Source: Nitrospirota bacterium (GTDB lineage: Bacteria > Nitrospirota > Thermodesulfovibrionia > Thermodesulfovibrionales > Dissulfurispiraceae). From it: a stretch of 64,000 nucleotides of DNA. The notes under the pieces were generated by a model. That model was given only the letters and a program-made list of their open reading frames with translations, was not told the DNA's origin and ran no database searches. The position numbers and the translations under genes were made by a program. The DNA lies in contig JBFMHE010000001.1 of NCBI GenBank assembly GCA_040752355.1, forward strand, positions 310,001 to 374,000. The letters are read 5' to 3'. Below, in pieces: positions 39,334 through 48,176 of this stretch (the stretch's first letter is position 1; each line of letters begins with the position of its first letter).

Positions 39334-40333
39334 GGGTCCCTTTCAGTCCTTCCGAAACGGTTATGGCGCCGTCTCCGCCGATGATGAGTCCTTCGATGCC
39401 GGTGCGGTGCAGGAGCTGCATACCTTTCTCCGGGCCGAGGATGCATACCGCCGTCGAGAAGGCGTCGGCAAGGGCTCCCTCCCGGGAGAAGACGCTCGCC
39501 CCGCGGCAGTGGTTGACGGGATACCCGGTCCTCGGGTCGATGAGGTGGTGGTAGCGGACCCCTTCCCGTATGAAAAAACGTTCGTAGTCGCCCGAGGTGG
39601 ATACCGCCCTGTCTCTGAGCCCCGTCGTTGCGAGCAGCTCATCCGCGGAGGAAGCACCGGCAGGCCGGGGATTCTTGATCCCTATGCGCCAGGCGCTCCC
39701 ATCGGGCTTCAGGCCGAAGGCCTTGATGTCGCCGGCTACGGCAACGAGCCCCGCGGTTATCCCTCTCTCCCGGAGCGTCTCGACCGCTCTATCCGCCGCA
39801 TACCCTTTTGCAATGGCGCCGAGGTCGATCTTCATTCCTTTCCGCTTCAGGAAGACCGTCGATTGTGCGGCATCGAGCACGACATCCTTGTAATTGACGA
39901 GCGGCAGCGCCTTCCGGAGCGCCGCGGGATCGGGGAGCCTCTCTGCGTGAAAGTCCCAGAGGGCGCTTACCGGGCCTATTGTGATATCGAAAGCCCCGCC
40001 GCTCTGTTCCGAAACAGAGAGCGCTTTGGCGATGATGTCCAGAACAGGAGGGGATACGCGCACCGGACGCTCTCCTGCCGCTCTGTTGATGGCCGTTACT
40101 TCACTGTCAGGGGAGAAGAAGTCGAGCTGCCTGCCGAGGGACGTGATGGTCGAAAAGGCCTGATCGATCGCGGCCCTGGCTTCAGCCTCGGACGCCGATA
40201 CGACCGTAACGGACACGAGTGTGTCCATCGAGGCCCTGCTCTCCTTGAAAAGCTCCGGCCTGTCTGCTCCGCAGGACAGGAGCACGCCTCCCGCAATCAT
40301 CACCAGTATCAGACGAAAAAGCCTCATTGCCAT
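39308..40333 (-). CDS. apbE: FAD:protein FMN transferase
   Basis: 341 residues, a lipoprotein by its N-terminal lipobox LLSCG near residue 21. ApbE motifs follow: SRASMDTLVSVTVV, IDLGAIAKGYAADRA, a DIKAFG strand, YHHLIDPRTGYPVNH, and ALADAFSTAVCILGP. It attaches FMN covalently to Thr/Ser of extracytoplasmic or membrane flavoproteins, for example in Rnf/Nqr or reductase systems. No target flavoprotein is adjacent. It is the first gene of the apbE-NusGII-Gx set, all overlapping. Confidence 0.94.
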   Translation of the reverse strand: MAMRLFRLILVMIAGGVLLSCGADRPELFKESRASMDTLVSVTVVSASEAEARAAIDQAFSTITSLGRQLDFFSPDSEVTAINRAAGERPVRVSPPVLDIIAKALSVSEQSGGAFDITIGPVSALWDFHAERLPDPAALRKALPLVNYKDVVLDAAQSTVFLKRKGMKIDLGAIAKGYAADRAVETLRERGITAGLVAVAGDIKAFGLKPDGSAWRIGIKNPRPAGASSADELLATTGLRDRAVSTSGDYERFFIREGVRYHHLIDPRTGYPVNHCRGASVFSREGALADAFSTAVCILGPEKGMQLLHRTGIEGLIIGGDGAITVSEGLKGTLEFRTHKS

Positions 40334-40504
40334 AAATGCACCTCAATACCTGATATGGTACCATAGAAGCAGGGTGCAAGACTGCGTACCGGGACAGCGA
40401 AACAGGGCTGCCTTATGTTTAAAAAATTAACAGCATGATAAAATAATATACAAAAAGACCCCTCTCCGGGGGCGGGCGGAAGGAGTTTCCCCCTGAAACA
40501 GTCG

Positions 40505-40519
40505 TGGCACGGCGCTTGC
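40505..40519 (+). promoter_or_regulatory. Sigma-54 promoter
   Basis: TGGCACGGCGCTTGC is an exact match to the -24/-12 consensus (GG and GC ten bases apart). It lies 66 bases before the start of the 40585 gene. The rest of 40334-40584 shows no gene. Confidence 0.85.
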
Positions 40520-40584
40520 TTTTACAGGGCATCGGGGACGCCGGCACGGCCGGCCTCCACTATCAGGGCCAGAGGAGGGTCTTT

Positions 40585-40959
40585 ATGAACGAGGGAGTCA
40601 AAATATACGGGTTGTGCCTGGAGCGGCTGAAGCACCAGATAGGGAGGGCGAAGGAGAGGGCAGCGTCGCCGTCCCTGGTCCCGCACGCTTCACGATTTAT
40701 CCTGGAATCGTACTGTACGGATGATTATGGAGAGCTCATCGATATTCTCGAGCTCTATGACGTGGGGGAAGGGTCTGTCGACCAGGTCCGCGAGAAGCTC
40801 GATGAGCTCGCCTACACGGTCTCGGTGCTGACCCGCGAGGCGGTCCACTTCGCTCCGGATGCAGAGGGGGTATGGGGGATTTATGTCACCCTGCGGAAGA
40901 GCGATGCCCCGCTGCCGGAGCAGGCGAACGTTGCCGCTTCGGCAGCGGTTGCAGCGTAG
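40585..40959 (+). CDS. Small protein of unknown function under sigma-54 control (124 aa)
   Basis: Starts [20 protein letters not shown] after GAGGAGGG. It is soluble, with helices, an acidic stretch [19 protein letters not shown], a strand-like RREAVHFAP-type segment and an alanine-rich tail. No family is recognised. The sigma-54 promoter just upstream and cysK about 60 bases downstream suggest a nitrogen- or sulfur-stress-linked role, which is inference only. Confidence 0.65.
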   Translation: MNEGVKIYGLCLERLKHQIGRAKERAASPSLVPHASRFILESYCTDDYGELIDILELYDVGEGSVDQVREKLDELAYTVSVLTREAVHFAPDAEGVWGIYVTLRKSDAPLPEQANVAASAAVAA

Positions 40960-41020
40960 CAGGAGGACACGCAATGACATCAGGGATAAAGGAATAGCCA
41001 AGGAGTGGCCAAGGAGCAGA

Positions 41021-41947
41021 ATGATGAGAATATTCGACGATATTACGAAGACCATCGGCGGGACGCCGCTGGTGAGGCTGAACCGGGTGACGCGGGGAGC
41101 TGTTGCGACCGTGGCTGCCAAGCTCGAGTCGTTCAACCCGCTTTCGAGCGTAAAGGACCGGATCGGGGTGGCCATGATAGAGGCCGCCGAACAGCAGGGG
41201 ATACTGAAAGCCGGCTCGGTCATCATAGAGCCGACGAGCGGCAATACCGGCATTGCGCTCGCCTTCGCTGCAGCGGCAAAGGGCTACCGGCTGATACTGG
41301 TCATGCCGGAAACCATGAGCGTGGAGCGGCGGCATATCCTCCAGATATTCGGGGCGGAACTCGTGCTGACCCCCGGAGCGGAAGGCATGAAAGGCGCTAT
41401 ACGGAAGGCGGAGGAGTTATGCGCTGCAACGCCGGGCTCCTATATGCCGCAGCAGTTCAAGAACCCGGCGAACCCCGAGATACACAGGAAGACGACTGCA
41501 GAGGAGATCTGGAACGATACCGACGGAGCGGTCGATATCCTCGTTGCCGGCGTCGGCACCGGGGGGACGATTACCGGCGTTTCTGAAGTCATCAAGAAGA
41601 GAAAGAGCGGGTTCAAGGCGATCGCGGTGGAGCCGGCCGGCTCCCCGGTGCTCTCCGGCGGCAGCCCCGGGCCGCACAAGATCCAGGGCATCGGAGCGGG
41701 GTTCGTCCCCGATGTGCTCAACAAGGGGATCATCGATGAGGTGATCAAGGTCACGGAGGAGGCGGCGGGTGAAACGGCGAGGAGGCTCGCACGGGAGGAA
41801 GGTATCCTCGTCGGCATCTCGAGCGGCGCCGCTGCCTGGGCCGCCCTCGAAACAGCGCGCAGGGAAGAGAACAGGGGCAAGCTCATCGTGGTCGTGCTCC
41901 CCGATACCGGAGAGCGGTACCTCTCGACATGGCTCTTTAAAGAGTAG
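41021..41947 (+). CDS. cysK: Cysteine synthase (O-acetylserine sulfhydrylase)
   Basis: 308 residues. The PLP lysine is near 45 in [30 protein letters not shown] binds the substrate carboxylate, and [13 protein letters not shown] holds the PLP phosphate. It makes cysteine from O-acetylserine and sulfide. AAGGAG precedes the ATG-ATG start at 41021; 41024 is equally possible. It is followed by a cysteine desulfurase after 27 bases, so cysteine made here can feed Fe-S assembly. Confidence 0.96.
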   Translation: MMRIFDDITKTIGGTPLVRLNRVTRGAVATVAAKLESFNPLSSVKDRIGVAMIEAAEQQGILKAGSVIIEPTSGNTGIALAFAAAAKGYRLILVMPETMSVERRHILQIFGAELVLTPGAEGMKGAIRKAEELCAATPGSYMPQQFKNPANPEIHRKTTAEEIWNDTDGAVDILVAGVGTGGTITGVSEVIKKRKSGFKAIAVEPAGSPVLSGGSPGPHKIQGIGAGFVPDVLNKGIIDEVIKVTEEAAGETARRLAREEGILVGISSGAAAWAALETARREENRGKLIVVVLPDTGERYLSTWLFKE

Positions 41948-41974
41948 CGCTTACCAGGAGAGGGGCGAGGGCGG

Positions 41975-43135
41975 ATGAAGAGGATCTATCTCGATTGCGC
42001 CGCCACCACGCCGGCCGATCCCGAGGTCGTCCGGTCGATGTCGCCGTATTTCAGTGGAGTCTACGGCAATCCCTCGAGCATGCACTCCCTCGGATACGAG
42101 GCTCGGGCCGCGGTCGAGGACGCGAGAGCGGTCGTCGCGGGAGCTCTGGGAGCCCGGCCGTACGAGATCGTCTTTACGAGCGGGGGGACCGAGAGCGATA
42201 ACGCAGCGATCAAAGGCGTCGCTTTCGCCAACCGCAGCCGCGGCAACCACCTCATCGCCTCCGCTGTCGAGCACCACGCTGTTCTCGAGTCCTGCGCCTT
42301 TCTCGAAAAGAACGGCTTCTCGGTCACCTATCTCCCTGTCGACGGCGAGGGGCTCGTCGCGCCGGACGATGTCAGGAAGGCGATCACGAGCAGGACGGTC
42401 CTCATCTCCGTCATGCACGCGAACAACGAGATCGGCACGATGCAGCCCGTCGGAGAGATCGGGGCCATCGCACGGGAGGCGGGTATTTATTTCCATACCG
42501 ATGCGGTGCAGACCTTCGGGCATCTGCCCTTTACGGCAAGCGACCTCCAGGCGGACCTCCTGAGCGTCTCTGCCCATAAGCTCTACGGGCCGAAAGGGGT
42601 GGGAGCGCTCTTTATCAGAGAGGGAACGAGGATCGGCCCCTTCATGCACGGCGGCAACCAGGAGAAGGGGAGGCGGGCCTCCACCCACAACGTGCCGGGT
42701 ATCGTCGGTTTCGGAAAGGCGGTAGAGATCGCCTCGGGAGGGGTCGGGGAAGAACAGCAGCGGCTGACCCGGCTGCGAGACCGGCTGATCAACGGCGTCA
42801 TCGAAAATATCCGCCACGCCCGGCTCAACGGTCATGCCCGGCTGAGACTTCCGGGCAACGCGCACTTCTCCTTCACCAATGCCGAAGGCGAGCTGCTGCT
42901 CCATGCCCTCGACAAGCGGGGCATCGCCTGCTCGACAGGGTCGGCCTGCAGTGCAGAGAGCACGGGGCCTTCCCATGTCCTCCTCTCCCTCGGACTGCCG
43001 CACCACCTGGTGACCGGCTCCCTGAGGTTCTCCTTATGCAAGTATACGACCGAAGAGGATATCGATCATCTGCTCGCGGTACTCCCCGAGGTCGTGAGAG
43101 AAGTCCGCTCGCTCTCGCCGTTCCGGGAGTGCTGA
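41975..43135 (+). CDS. Cysteine desulfurase (IscS/NifS family)
   Basis: 386 residues. It starts RIYLDCAATTPADPEV, contains TSGGTESDNAAIKG, the PLP-binding lysine near 202 in SVSAHKLYGPKG, and the catalytic cysteine loop ACSTGSACSAES near 323, the group I NifS/IscS layout. It removes sulfur from cysteine for Fe-S clusters and other thio-cofactors. No iscU or nifU is adjacent in the window. NifS and IscS cannot be told apart here. Confidence 0.94.
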   Translation: MKRIYLDCAATTPADPEVVRSMSPYFSGVYGNPSSMHSLGYEARAAVEDARAVVAGALGARPYEIVFTSGGTESDNAAIKGVAFANRSRGNHLIASAVEHHAVLESCAFLEKNGFSVTYLPVDGEGLVAPDDVRKAITSRTVLISVMHANNEIGTMQPVGEIGAIAREAGIYFHTDAVQTFGHLPFTASDLQADLLSVSAHKLYGPKGVGALFIREGTRIGPFMHGGNQEKGRRASTHNVPGIVGFGKAVEIASGGVGEEQQRLTRLRDRLINGVIENIRHARLNGHARLRLPGNAHFSFTNAEGELLLHALDKRGIACSTGSACSAESTGPSHVLLSLGLPHHLVTGSLRFSLCKYTTEEDIDHLLAVLPEVVREVRSLSPFREC

Positions 43136-43271
43136 TACGGACATTCAGAAAGCCTGCTTGTCTGTTGGTCGGCCTGGACGATAGTTCTTGTCTTTAATCG
43201 GTGTAGCATATTATCATTAATCGGTTTTTGATACGGGCACCCGACGATCGCTCAGGTAGCTGCTCGAAGGG

Positions 43272-43304
43272 TGTCACTTTACCGCAAAAGAGAATAAAGT
43301 AACA
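43272..43304. promoter_or_regulatory. Inverted repeat upstream of the DUF433 gene (possible operator)
   Basis: TGTCACTTTA (43272-43281) and TAAAGTAACA (43295-43304) are reverse complements except for one base, 13 bases apart, and end 20 bases before the DUF433 start. The site would suit autoregulation of a toxin-antitoxin pair. The remaining 43136-43271 shows no gene. Confidence 0.45.
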
Positions 43305-43323
43305 GTAAGGCGAGGTGAGCACA

Positions 43324-43554
43324 ATGAAGAGGCTGACGAGGATAACGTTTAACCCCGAGATAATGGGCGGCAAACCATGCATCAGGGGAATGCGTGTTAC
43401 AGTCGGTATGATCGTCGGGATGATCGCTGCCGGCCATTCCAGAGAGGAGATCTTAGAACTCTATCCCTATTTGGAGGCTCCGGATATCGATGAGGCGCTT
43501 TCATACGCCGCTTGGAGATCGGAAGAGGTCGATCTTCCCTTTCAGCCGGTATGA
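43324..43554 (+). CDS. DUF433 protein (putative antitoxin)
   Basis: 76 residues with the DUF433 signature ITFNPEIMGGKPCIRGMRVTV followed by a helix-turn-helix-like region (MIVGMIAAGHSREEILELYPYLEAPDIDEALSYA). GAGGTGAG precedes ATG 43324. DUF433 proteins are typically paired with a DUF5615 PIN-like partner in a type II toxin-antitoxin arrangement, and that partner follows here. Confidence 0.88.
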   Translation: MKRLTRITFNPEIMGGKPCIRGMRVTVGMIVGMIAAGHSREEILELYPYLEAPDIDEALSYAAWRSEEVDLPFQPV

Positions 43555-43567
43555 GACTCTTGCCAAG

Positions 43568-43936
43568 ATGAGACTCCTGATCGATATGAATCTCTCTCCC
43601 CTATGGGGCGAAGTGCTTGCAGGTGAGGGGATAGAAGCGATTCACTGGTCAACTGTCGGATCTGCTGCTGCGATGGATAAAGAGCTTATGGCATGGGCCA
43701 AAGGGAGCGGGTATATCGTAATAACCCATGATCTCGACTTCGGGACTATCCTTGCGGCAACGGGAGCCGATGCCCCCAGTGTTATTCAGTTGCGCTTCCA
43801 GGATCTGGCGCCGGAGAGCGCGAAAAAGCATATCATCAAAGTATTGCATGATTTCCGGCGCGAGCTCGAGGAAGGCGCTCTTGTCAGTATAGACGAGGAC
43901 AAGGCTCGCATAAGGATATTGCCGTTAGAGCGATGA
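43568..43936 (+). CDS. DUF5615 PIN-like protein (putative toxin)
   Basis: 122 residues. MRLLIDMNLSPLWGEVLAGEGIEAIHW is the PIN-like N-terminus with its acidic residues. WSTVGSAAAMDKELMAWAKGSGYIVITHDLDFGTIL carries the second acidic cluster. PIN-fold proteins are Mg2+-dependent RNases; activity here is inferred. It lies 13 bases after the DUF433 gene in the same direction. Confidence 0.86.
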   Translation: MRLLIDMNLSPLWGEVLAGEGIEAIHWSTVGSAAAMDKELMAWAKGSGYIVITHDLDFGTILAATGADAPSVIQLRFQDLAPESAKKHIIKVLHDFRRELEEGALVSIDEDKARIRILPLER

Positions 43937-43984
43937 ATCCCGCCGGGAAGAGGCCCTCTGCCGGTCTGAGGGAGCATACAGCCG

Positions 43985-46501
43985 CTAGACCATGCGTTGG
44001 GCGAGGAATTTGCCGGTGTGGGACTTCTTGTTCTTCGCCACCTCTTCAGGAGTGCCCGTGGCGATGATCTTCCCTCCGTCGTTGCCGCCTTCAGGCCCGA
44101 GATCGATGATATAGTCGGCTGATTTTATGATGTCGATATCATGCTCGATGACGACCACACTGTTGCCCATATCGACGAGTTGGTTGATCACGTTGAGCAG
44201 GCGCTGGATATCGACGAAGTGGAGCCCGGTCGTCGGCTCATCGAGGATATAGAGCGTATTCCCCGTCGCCTTTTTGCCGAGCTCTTTCGCGAGACGCAGG
44301 CGCTGCGACTCGCCTCCCGAGAGGGTGGTGGCGGGCTGGCCGAGCTTCAGGTAGCCCATGCCCACGTCCTCGAGAACGGCGAGGCGCTGCCTGAGCGGGG
44401 GAATGGCGCTGAAGAACTCCTGGGCCTCCGAGATGGTCATCTCGAGAATATCGGAGATATTCTTGCCCTTGTAGTAGATGTCGAGCGTCTCCTTATTGTA
44501 GCGCTTGCCCTTGCAGACGTCGCAGGTGACGTACACGTCGGGCAGGAAATGCATCTCGATCTTCTTCAGGCCGTCGCCCTGGCATGCCTCGCACCGGCCG
44601 CCGGGCAGGTTGAAGCTGAAACGGGACGCCTTGTATCCCCGGGCGCGGGCCACGGGAAGCTGGGTAAAGAGGTCGCGGATGAAGGTGAATATGCCGGTAT
44701 AGGTCGCCGGGTTGGAGCGCGGGGTCCTTCCGAGGGGGGACTGGTCGACGCAGATGACCTTATCGACCTTTTCGAGCCCCTCGATGGCGTCGTGCTTGCC
44801 GGGGATGACATTGCTTGCGTAGAGGTGCTTCGCGAGCGTCTTGTAGAGGATCTCGAAGATGAGCGTGCTCTTGCCCGAGCCCGAGACCCCGGTGACGCAG
44901 ACGAAGGTCCCGAGCGGGAGCGTGACATTGATATTCTTCAGGTTGAACTCCGCTGCATTGCTGATGATGAGAAAGTCCTTCGGCTTCCTCCTCTTCTCGG
45001 GAACCGGGATGGTCGCCCTGCCGCTCAGGTAGCGGCCGGTGACGGAGGATTCGCTCCCCTGTATCTCTCCGGGCGAACCGGCGGCGATCACCCATCCGCC
45101 GTTCTTGCCTGCGCCGGGACCCATATCGATGATATAATCCGCTCTCCTGATCGTCTCCTCATCGTGCTCGACGATGACCACGGTATTGCCGGCATCCCGG
45201 ATGGCGTCGAGGCTCCGGAGCAGCTTGGAGCAGTCCCTGGGGTGGAGCCCTATGCTCGGCTCGTCGAGGATGTAGAGGACGCCGGTGAGCGATGAGCCGA
45301 GCTGCGTCGCGAGCCTGATCCTCTGCGCCTCTCCCCCGGAGAGCGTCAGCGACGGCCGATCGAGGGTCAGGTAGCCGAGCCCCACCTTATCGAGAAACGA
45401 CAGGCGGTCCGCTACTTCCTTTATCACTCTCTTCGAGATCGCCAGCTCGCGCTCGGAGAGGGCGAGGCCGGCGATGAACTGCTGCGCCTCGACGACCGAC
45501 ATCCGCGAGAACTGCCCGATGTTCGTCGTCCCCACCTTCACATGGAGCGCTTCCTTGCGCAGGCGCATGCCGCTGCAGAGCTTGCAGGGCGTGAGGTGGG
45601 TCAGCTCGTGGTTGTACATGTCGTCACCCTGCTCCTCGTCGCCCAGACCTTCGAATCCCATGCCGTTGCAGCGCGGGCAGGCGCCGTAGCGGCTGTTGAA
45701 GGAGAAGAGCCGCGGCTCAATCTCGGGATAGCTGATCCCGCACTGGGGGCAGGCGAGCGTCTTGCTGAAGGGGATGTCCCGCTGCTCATCGACCAGGTTG
45801 ATGATGACCGTATCCGCGTATTTCAGCGAGGTCTCTATCGCCTGCTTTATCTGGCGCTCGACGCTGTGCTTGATAATGAAGCGGTCGATGACGATCTCTA
45901 TGGTATGCATCTGCTGCTTCTTGAGCGAAATGTCGTGGGTGAGCTCCACCATGGTCCCGTCGATGCGGGCCCTGACGAAGCCGTCCATCCTCATCTTCTG
46001 GAGCTCTTTCTTGTACTCTCCCTTCCTCCCCCGCACAATCGGGGCGAGCACCTGTATCCTCGTGCCTTCGGGAAGCGATGAGACGGCAGTGATGATGTTC
46101 GTGATATCCTGGGTCGAGATGATGGAGCCGCAGTGGTAGCAGTAAGGGATGCCGATCCTCGTGTAGAAGACCCTCATGTAGTCGTAGACCTCGGTGATGG
46201 TCCCCACGGTGGAGCGGGGGCTCCTGGTCACCGTCTTCTGGTCGATGGCTATGGCAGGAGAGAGCCCGTCGATGGAATCGAGGTCCGGCTTCTGCATCTG
46301 TTCGAGGAACTGCCGCGCATAGGCGGAGAGGCTCTCGACATAGCGCCGCTGTCCCTCGGCATAGATGGTATCCATGGCGAGGGACGACTTGCCCGACCCC
46401 GAGGGGCCGGTGATCACCGTTATCCTGTCCCGCGGAATGGAGATGTCGATATTCTTGAGGTTGTGCTCCCGCGCACCCTTGATGACGATAAACTCTTGCA
46501 T
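43985..46501 (-). CDS. uvrA: UvrABC system protein A (short form)
   Basis: 838 residues with two ABC modules: Walker A GPSGSGKSSLAMDT and GVSGSGKSTLIFEI, signatures LSGGEAQRIRLATQLGSS and LSGGESQRLRLAKELGKK, and zinc-type clusters CPQCG...CPRCNGMGF and CEACQGDGLKK...CDVCKGKRY. It is the damage-sensing ATPase of nucleotide excision repair. It is about 100 residues shorter than E. coli UvrA, mainly in the first-half insert region, but no frame break is seen. The 48 bases beyond its stop hold no gene before the DUF5615 end. Confidence 0.95.
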   Translation of the reverse strand: MQEFIVIKGAREHNLKNIDISIPRDRITVITGPSGSGKSSLAMDTIYAEGQRRYVESLSAYARQFLEQMQKPDLDSIDGLSPAIAIDQKTVTRSPRSTVGTITEVYDYMRVFYTRIGIPYCYHCGSIISTQDITNIITAVSSLPEGTRIQVLAPIVRGRKGEYKKELQKMRMDGFVRARIDGTMVELTHDISLKKQQMHTIEIVIDRFIIKHSVERQIKQAIETSLKYADTVIINLVDEQRDIPFSKTLACPQCGISYPEIEPRLFSFNSRYGACPRCNGMGFEGLGDEEQGDDMYNHELTHLTPCKLCSGMRLRKEALHVKVGTTNIGQFSRMSVVEAQQFIAGLALSERELAISKRVIKEVADRLSFLDKVGLGYLTLDRPSLTLSGGEAQRIRLATQLGSSLTGVLYILDEPSIGLHPRDCSKLLRSLDAIRDAGNTVVIVEHDEETIRRADYIIDMGPGAGKNGGWVIAAGSPGEIQGSESSVTGRYLSGRATIPVPEKRRKPKDFLIISNAAEFNLKNINVTLPLGTFVCVTGVSGSGKSTLIFEILYKTLAKHLYASNVIPGKHDAIEGLEKVDKVICVDQSPLGRTPRSNPATYTGIFTFIRDLFTQLPVARARGYKASRFSFNLPGGRCEACQGDGLKKIEMHFLPDVYVTCDVCKGKRYNKETLDIYYKGKNISDILEMTISEAQEFFSAIPPLRQRLAVLEDVGMGYLKLGQPATTLSGGESQRLRLAKELGKKATGNTLYILDEPTTGLHFVDIQRLLNVINQLVDMGNSVVVIEHDIDIIKSADYIIDLGPEGGNDGGKIIATGTPEEVAKNKKSHTGKFLAQRMV

Positions 46502-46612
46502 GAGAACGCTCTCTGAAAACTCCTCTCAAGTGATACAATAACTTTTTACTATAACCTAAACGGAGCTATTCTTTCATCCATCTCTAGTCAGGGATAGGGC
46601 AATTACGTGAGG

Positions 46613-46792
46613 ATGAATAGGGAGGGGGAGCGAGGCGAGGCATTTGGAGCGGCATGGGCAGCCCTGGCGAAATCCAGGGATGGTGAAGCGGGTCGGTACG
46701 ACTCGATTCCGAGCTGCCCCGCCTCGGAGACGGGCCGGATGCCCGTCGAGAATGAGCGCAAATGCCTCGCCTCGCTCCCCCTCCCTATTCAT
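46613..46792 (-). repeat. Structured dispersed element, copy B (between the DUF3108 gene and uvrA)
   Basis: Perfect 34-base inverted ends (46613-46646 and 46759-46792) close the element. On the minus strand the core contains hairpins GACGGGC/GCCCGTC, CTCG/CGAG, GTCG/CGAC and CCCTGG/CCAGGG, plus the pair GGGCAGC/GCTGCCC. The core matches copy A at 28572-28774. The right arm includes the last codons and stop of the DUF3108 gene. Open frames across it are artefacts of the repeat. Confidence 0.75.
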
Positions 46793-47921
46793 TAGCATGC
46801 CCTGCATCCAGGGACTTGAGCTTTGCGGTGACGGTGCCGATGGGAACTTTGGTCTCGACCCTCACCGGGATCTTCCGTTCATCATTGGTGAGCCAGATGA
46901 AGATATCCCCGCTCTTCTTGAAGAGCCCATCGGTCGTGAGGACCGGCTGCACCTTGATGGTCTCCACATCGCCGCCTCCCGGCAGCTCCGCCTGCTCTTT
47001 GGCGAGGACCTTCACCTCGACCTTGATGAACTTGTTGCTGTCGAAGACATCGATATAGACCGGCTTGCCGATCTCGAGGGTCTGTGTCCTCAGGTAGTAG
47101 AAGCCGGAAATGACATCCCATATCGGCGGCTCCGCAACCGTGTGCTCGTCTCTGGTCCCCTTGAGATGGTTGAGGAAGGTGATCTTCTTCGACGCGAAAT
47201 CGAAGAGCGTCTCTTTGTCGCTGCGGTACTTGCCTTCGCGCTGTTTTATCTTGAAATGCGCCGGAACGCCCCCGACGATCCTGCTCTCCGAAAAATCCTC
47301 CACCTTGTAGAACGCCGAGATGACGGGAGCGGAGCGCACCCTCGAGGTGATGGTGACCTCGTCCTCGCTGCTGACCGCATCGAGAACAGCGCTGCCCACG
47401 TAGATCCCTGCCCAGTAGATATCGAAGGCGAGTCGCTCCTGGAATGCTGTTTTTAAAAGAGGAGCAAGCGCTTCGACTTTCTGCTGCTCTGCAGCAGCCG
47501 GTTCAGCGGTATTCCCGGCGCTTTGTGGAAGAGCTTCGGCATCCTTCGGCTCCGTGCGGCTTATGTGCTCTCCGGGAGGCTGGTCACCAACGCTGCTCTC
47601 TTCTCCGCTAAGGCGTGTTTCTTCCTTCTTAACAGGAGGGCCGGCATTCTTTTCCTCTGAGGATGATTCACCGGATGTGCTCATCAGGGGCATGGGTACC
47701 GGAGCTGATAAAGAGGGTTCCTTGCCACCTTTATCGGTAACGGGCCGGTCTTCTGCTACCAATCGCGCTAAGAGTAGTGTTGTAGAAAGGGGGGCAGGAA
47801 GCATGAATCCCCCGCGCGACGTGACGCCTGCGATAACGAAGAGATGCAGTGCCACGGAGAGGACAAGAGGAACGAGAAGGGGAATAACGATTTTTTGGGA
47901 CACTCTCATAGAGAAAACCAT
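46785..47921 (-). CDS. DUF3108 domain-containing protein
   Basis: 378 residues. An N-terminal transmembrane helix (VIPLLVPLVLSVALHLFVIAGV) is followed by a long low-complexity Pro/Ser/Glu linker to about residue 155 and a C-terminal DUF3108 domain (LAFDIYWAGIYVGSAVLDA, YKVEDFSESRIVGGVPAHFKIKQREGKYR, FDSNKFIKVEVKVL). The domain resembles periplasmic or envelope proteins with an LolA/LppX-like beta fold. The exact function is unknown. Its final three codons lie inside the arm of structured element B. Confidence 0.85.
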   Translation of the reverse strand: MVFSMRVSQKIVIPLLVPLVLSVALHLFVIAGVTSRGGFMLPAPLSTTLLLARLVAEDRPVTDKGGKEPSLSAPVPMPLMSTSGESSSEEKNAGPPVKKEETRLSGEESSVGDQPPGEHISRTEPKDAEALPQSAGNTAEPAAAEQQKVEALAPLLKTAFQERLAFDIYWAGIYVGSAVLDAVSSEDEVTITSRVRSAPVISAFYKVEDFSESRIVGGVPAHFKIKQREGKYRSDKETLFDFASKKITFLNHLKGTRDEHTVAEPPIWDVISGFYYLRTQTLEIGKPVYIDVFDSNKFIKVEVKVLAKEQAELPGGGDVETIKVQPVLTTDGLFKKSGDIFIWLTNDERKIPVRVETKVPIGTVTAKLKSLDAGHANE

Positions 47922-48025
47922 ATCCGGCGCATTTTTACTTATTTTAACTCCATTCCTGATAAAACGCCTCCCTTTTTATTCCTCATGCCCCTGTCTTCAT
48001 GGAGAGCGTTAAAGGTAACACCAAG

Positions 48026-48052
48026 TAAAGATTCACCTGCAAGCACCGATAA
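48026..48052 (+). promoter_or_regulatory. Sigma-28 (FliA) promoter
   Basis: TAAAGATT-N11-ACCGATAA fits the TAAAGTTT-N11-GCCGATAA consensus with one change in each half. It precedes the binding-protein/chemoreceptor pair by 125 bases. FliA promoters are usual for motility and chemotaxis genes. The rest of 47922-48176 shows no gene. Confidence 0.75.
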
Positions 48053-48176
48053 AAGCACTAGTATGCTTGCATTATACTGATGCTACTTATCGTAACGCAA
48101 GAGCTCCTTGAGCTCAGAGACGCGGGGGAGAAAACTACGTGCACGGCAACGCACGTCACACAACAGGGAGGATGGA

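Noticed and set aside
46607-46795. Open frames across the region between uvrA and the DUF3108 gene, both strands
   Set aside because: They are products of the inverted repeat of element B and have no ribosome-binding site or domain.
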